The notes under the pieces are model-generated. The model did not search any database, was not told the origin of the DNA, and saw nothing but the letters and a program-made list of their open reading frames with translations. A stretch of DNA of 8,626 nucleotides from contig MVCZ01000075.1 of NCBI GenBank assembly GCA_002049825.1, forward strand, positions 1-8,626. The letters run 5' to 3'. The translations under genes were made by a program, and so were the position numbers. Positions 7,357 through 8,626 of the stretch are shown one piece after another (position 1 is the stretch's first letter; every line of letters starts with the position of its first letter). Origin of the DNA: Candidatus Zhuqueibacterota bacterium 4484_188 (GTDB taxonomy: Bacteria > Calditrichota > Calditrichia > RBG-13-44-9).

Positions 7357-7517
7357 ATTCTTGAAATATTACAGTATTATTTAAGGTATGACAAATTGTA
7401 TGGAAATTCCAGATGTTGTTTGTTTGGCTTCTTAAAATTGAACAACCCGTTTTTGATTTTTTTTCGGTCTGATTGCAGAATGACTTAAAAATTCGACTAT
7501 TTTATACGAGATGAATA
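7357..7517. other. AT-rich intergenic region between toxin and amidohydrolase
   Basis: These 161 bases contain no recognisable gene, RNA or strong terminator. The amidohydrolase promoter, if separate, would be here. TATTTT (7498-7503) and TTGCAG (7473-7478) are present but 19 bases apart, which is a poor pair. The AT-rich composition continues from the toxin gene and may mark the right flank of the inserted module. Confidence 0.4.
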
Positions 7518-8626
7518 ATGGAACTTTTACGAAAAATTATCAACATATTTATTCCCGCCCGCGGCAATCAATTACACATTGCCGATATTTCTTTTGACCA
7601 AAAAATCAGGAAAATCAGTATTCAAACCAAAGCGCCAATCGAATGGGAGGAAATCCGGACAAAAGCCGGATGGCAGCGATTTCAAAAAAAACATTCCAAT
7701 AAAAAGGCTAACTTCGGTTCGGAAAATCCGGATAATTCGTTTTTGCTGTTAATCCCCGGCGCCATCGACCCGCATGTGCATTTCGACACGCCCGGGTTTG
7801 AATTCCGGGAAGATTTCGAACATGCCTCGCTGGCGGCAGCCTACGGCGGAACGACAACGGTTATTGATATGCCCTGCACGTCCATTCCACCCGTTACTAC
7901 CCTCGAAAATTTGCAAAAGAAAGAAACTGCGCTACAGGAGAGAAGTTGGATTGATTACCTTTTCTGGGGCGGCGTTGCCGGGAACGATTTGGCTGCCGGT
8001 AAAAATGTTCAGCAGCAAATCCGGGGGGTAGCCGGGGCAGGCGTTGCCGGATTTAAAGCATACCTGATTTCCGGAATGGAAACGTTCACGGCACTCACCC
8101 TGCCGCAAATGGAACAAGTTGCCCGCTGGATAAAACCCACCGGGCTGCCGCTGGCAGTTCATGCCGAAGATAAAAAGATGGTAGAATCCCGCCGCACCCG
8201 CATGCAGAAAATCGGTAAAAATGACTGGTGCGGCTACTATTTTGCCCGGGACGAACGCGCTGAAGCGATGGCGGTTATTCAGATGATTAACATTGCCCGT
8301 AAAACCGGCTGCCGGGTTCACATTGTGCACCTGAGCAGCGAATTCGGGCTGGAACTGGTGCGGCACGCTCACCAGGAGGGGTTGCCGGTAACTGCCGAGA
8401 CGTGTCCCCATTACTTGTATTTTACCCGGGACGATTTCGAGAATCCGGAGATTGCCAATTATCTAAAAACCGCGCCGCCGGTGAAAACCGAATTTGACCG
8501 CGGAGCCCTGTGGAAAGGTCTGGCAAATGGCACCCTGTCTTTTGTAACTACCGACCACGCTGGCTGCAACCCGGAAATGGAGAAAGTTTCGGACAATTTC
8601 TGGGAAGTTTACGGTGGTTTTCCCGG
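7518..8626 (+). CDS. allantoinase/dihydroorotase/hydantoinase-type cyclic amidohydrolase, 3' end beyond window
   Basis: 369 codons are visible before the right edge. The protein is a binuclear-metal amidohydrolase that opens cyclic amides. Metal ligands fit the family: H86 and H88 in PGAIDPHVHFD, K180 in GFKAYL (the carbamylated lysine), H215 in AVHAED, H271 in HIVHLSS and D346 in TTDHAG. GGTTTVIDMP and AETCPHYL resemble allantoinases and class I dihydroorotases more than D-hydantoinases, but the substrate cannot be fixed. The N-terminus is unusual: the segment before PGAIDPHVH (1-79) is longer than the compact two-strand lead-in typical of the family, with a basic stretch at 45-65. The start ATG is the first after an in-frame TGA at 7512, with a weak CGAG upstream. 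Together with the PLP enzyme it may serve breakdown of a nitrogen heterocycle; the toxin-antitoxin pair lies between them. Confidence 0.88.
   Translation, partial: MELLRKIINIFIPARGNQLHIADISFDQKIRKISIQTKAPIEWEEIRTKAGWQRFQKKHSNKKANFGSENPDNSFLLLIPGAIDPHVHFDTPGFEFREDFEHASLAAAYGGTTTVIDMPCTSIPPVTTLENLQKKETALQERSWIDYLFWGGVAGNDLAAGKNVQQQIRGVAGAGVAGFKAYLISGMETFTALTLPQMEQVARWIKPTGLPLAVHAEDKKMVESRRTRMQKIGKNDWCGYYFARDERAEAMAVIQMINIARKTGCRVHIVHLSSEFGLELVRHAHQEGLPVTAETCPHYLYFTRDDFENPEIANYLKTAPPVKTEFDRGALWKGLANGTLSFVTTDHAGCNPEMEKVSDNFWEVYGGFP

Noticed and set aside
7932..8411. 159-codon minus-strand frame opposite the amidohydrolase
   Set aside because: The plus strand carries conserved metal-ligand motifs throughout this stretch, so the minus frame is a shadow.

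Overview
The window looks like a chromosomal segment of a free-living Gram-negative bacterium of moderate GC content. A multi-receiver hybrid kinase with CheR/CheB-type proteins, a catabolic-looking cyclic amidohydrolase and a PLP fold-type II enzyme would fit the FCB superphylum (Calditrichota, KSB1 or Ignavibacteria-like), but that assignment is a low-confidence impression from protein style. There is no rRNA, tRNA, CRISPR array or transposase. The first 32 bases resemble a short dispersed repeat common between genes in environmental bacteria.

Left half, minus strand (4831 down to 96): a two-gene signalling operon. First comes a 1185-residue membrane hybrid histidine kinase with a CHASE8-like periplasmic sensor, HAMP, GAF, a long coiled coil, HisKA, HATPase and three receivers. 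Its stop codon lies about 11 bases before the likely start of a CheR-type methyltransferase. That second gene is abnormal. Its CheR part loses the C-terminal strands and runs in frame into the C-terminal two-thirds of a CheB methylesterase that lacks the segment carrying the catalytic Ser and His. It looks like the product of an in-frame deletion that joined adjacent cheR and cheB genes.

Right half, plus strand: a 333-base intergenic region separates the divergent kinase from a PLP-dependent lyase/thiolase-family enzyme (5165-6514). This enzyme also appears to lack an internal block of roughly 45 residues near its N-terminus compared with relatives as I remember them. After a short gap comes an AT-rich toxin-antitoxin pair (6698-7356): a ribbon-helix-helix antitoxin overlapping a PIN-domain toxin by ATGA, preceded by a perfect 9-bp-arm palindrome inside its promoter. 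The window ends inside an allantoinase/dihydroorotase/hydantoinase-type amidohydrolase (7518 to the edge). The PLP enzyme and the amidohydrolase may belong to one nitrogen-heterocycle or amino-acid degradation locus, of the kind where YgeX-type enzymes sit beside hydantoinases, into which the toxin-antitoxin module was inserted. That link is inference.

The most notable points are the CheR-CheB chimera, the possible second in-frame deletion in the PLP gene (together raising the question of real gene decay versus an assembly collapse), the pseudo-receiver in the kinase, and the toxin-antitoxin module with a clear operator.
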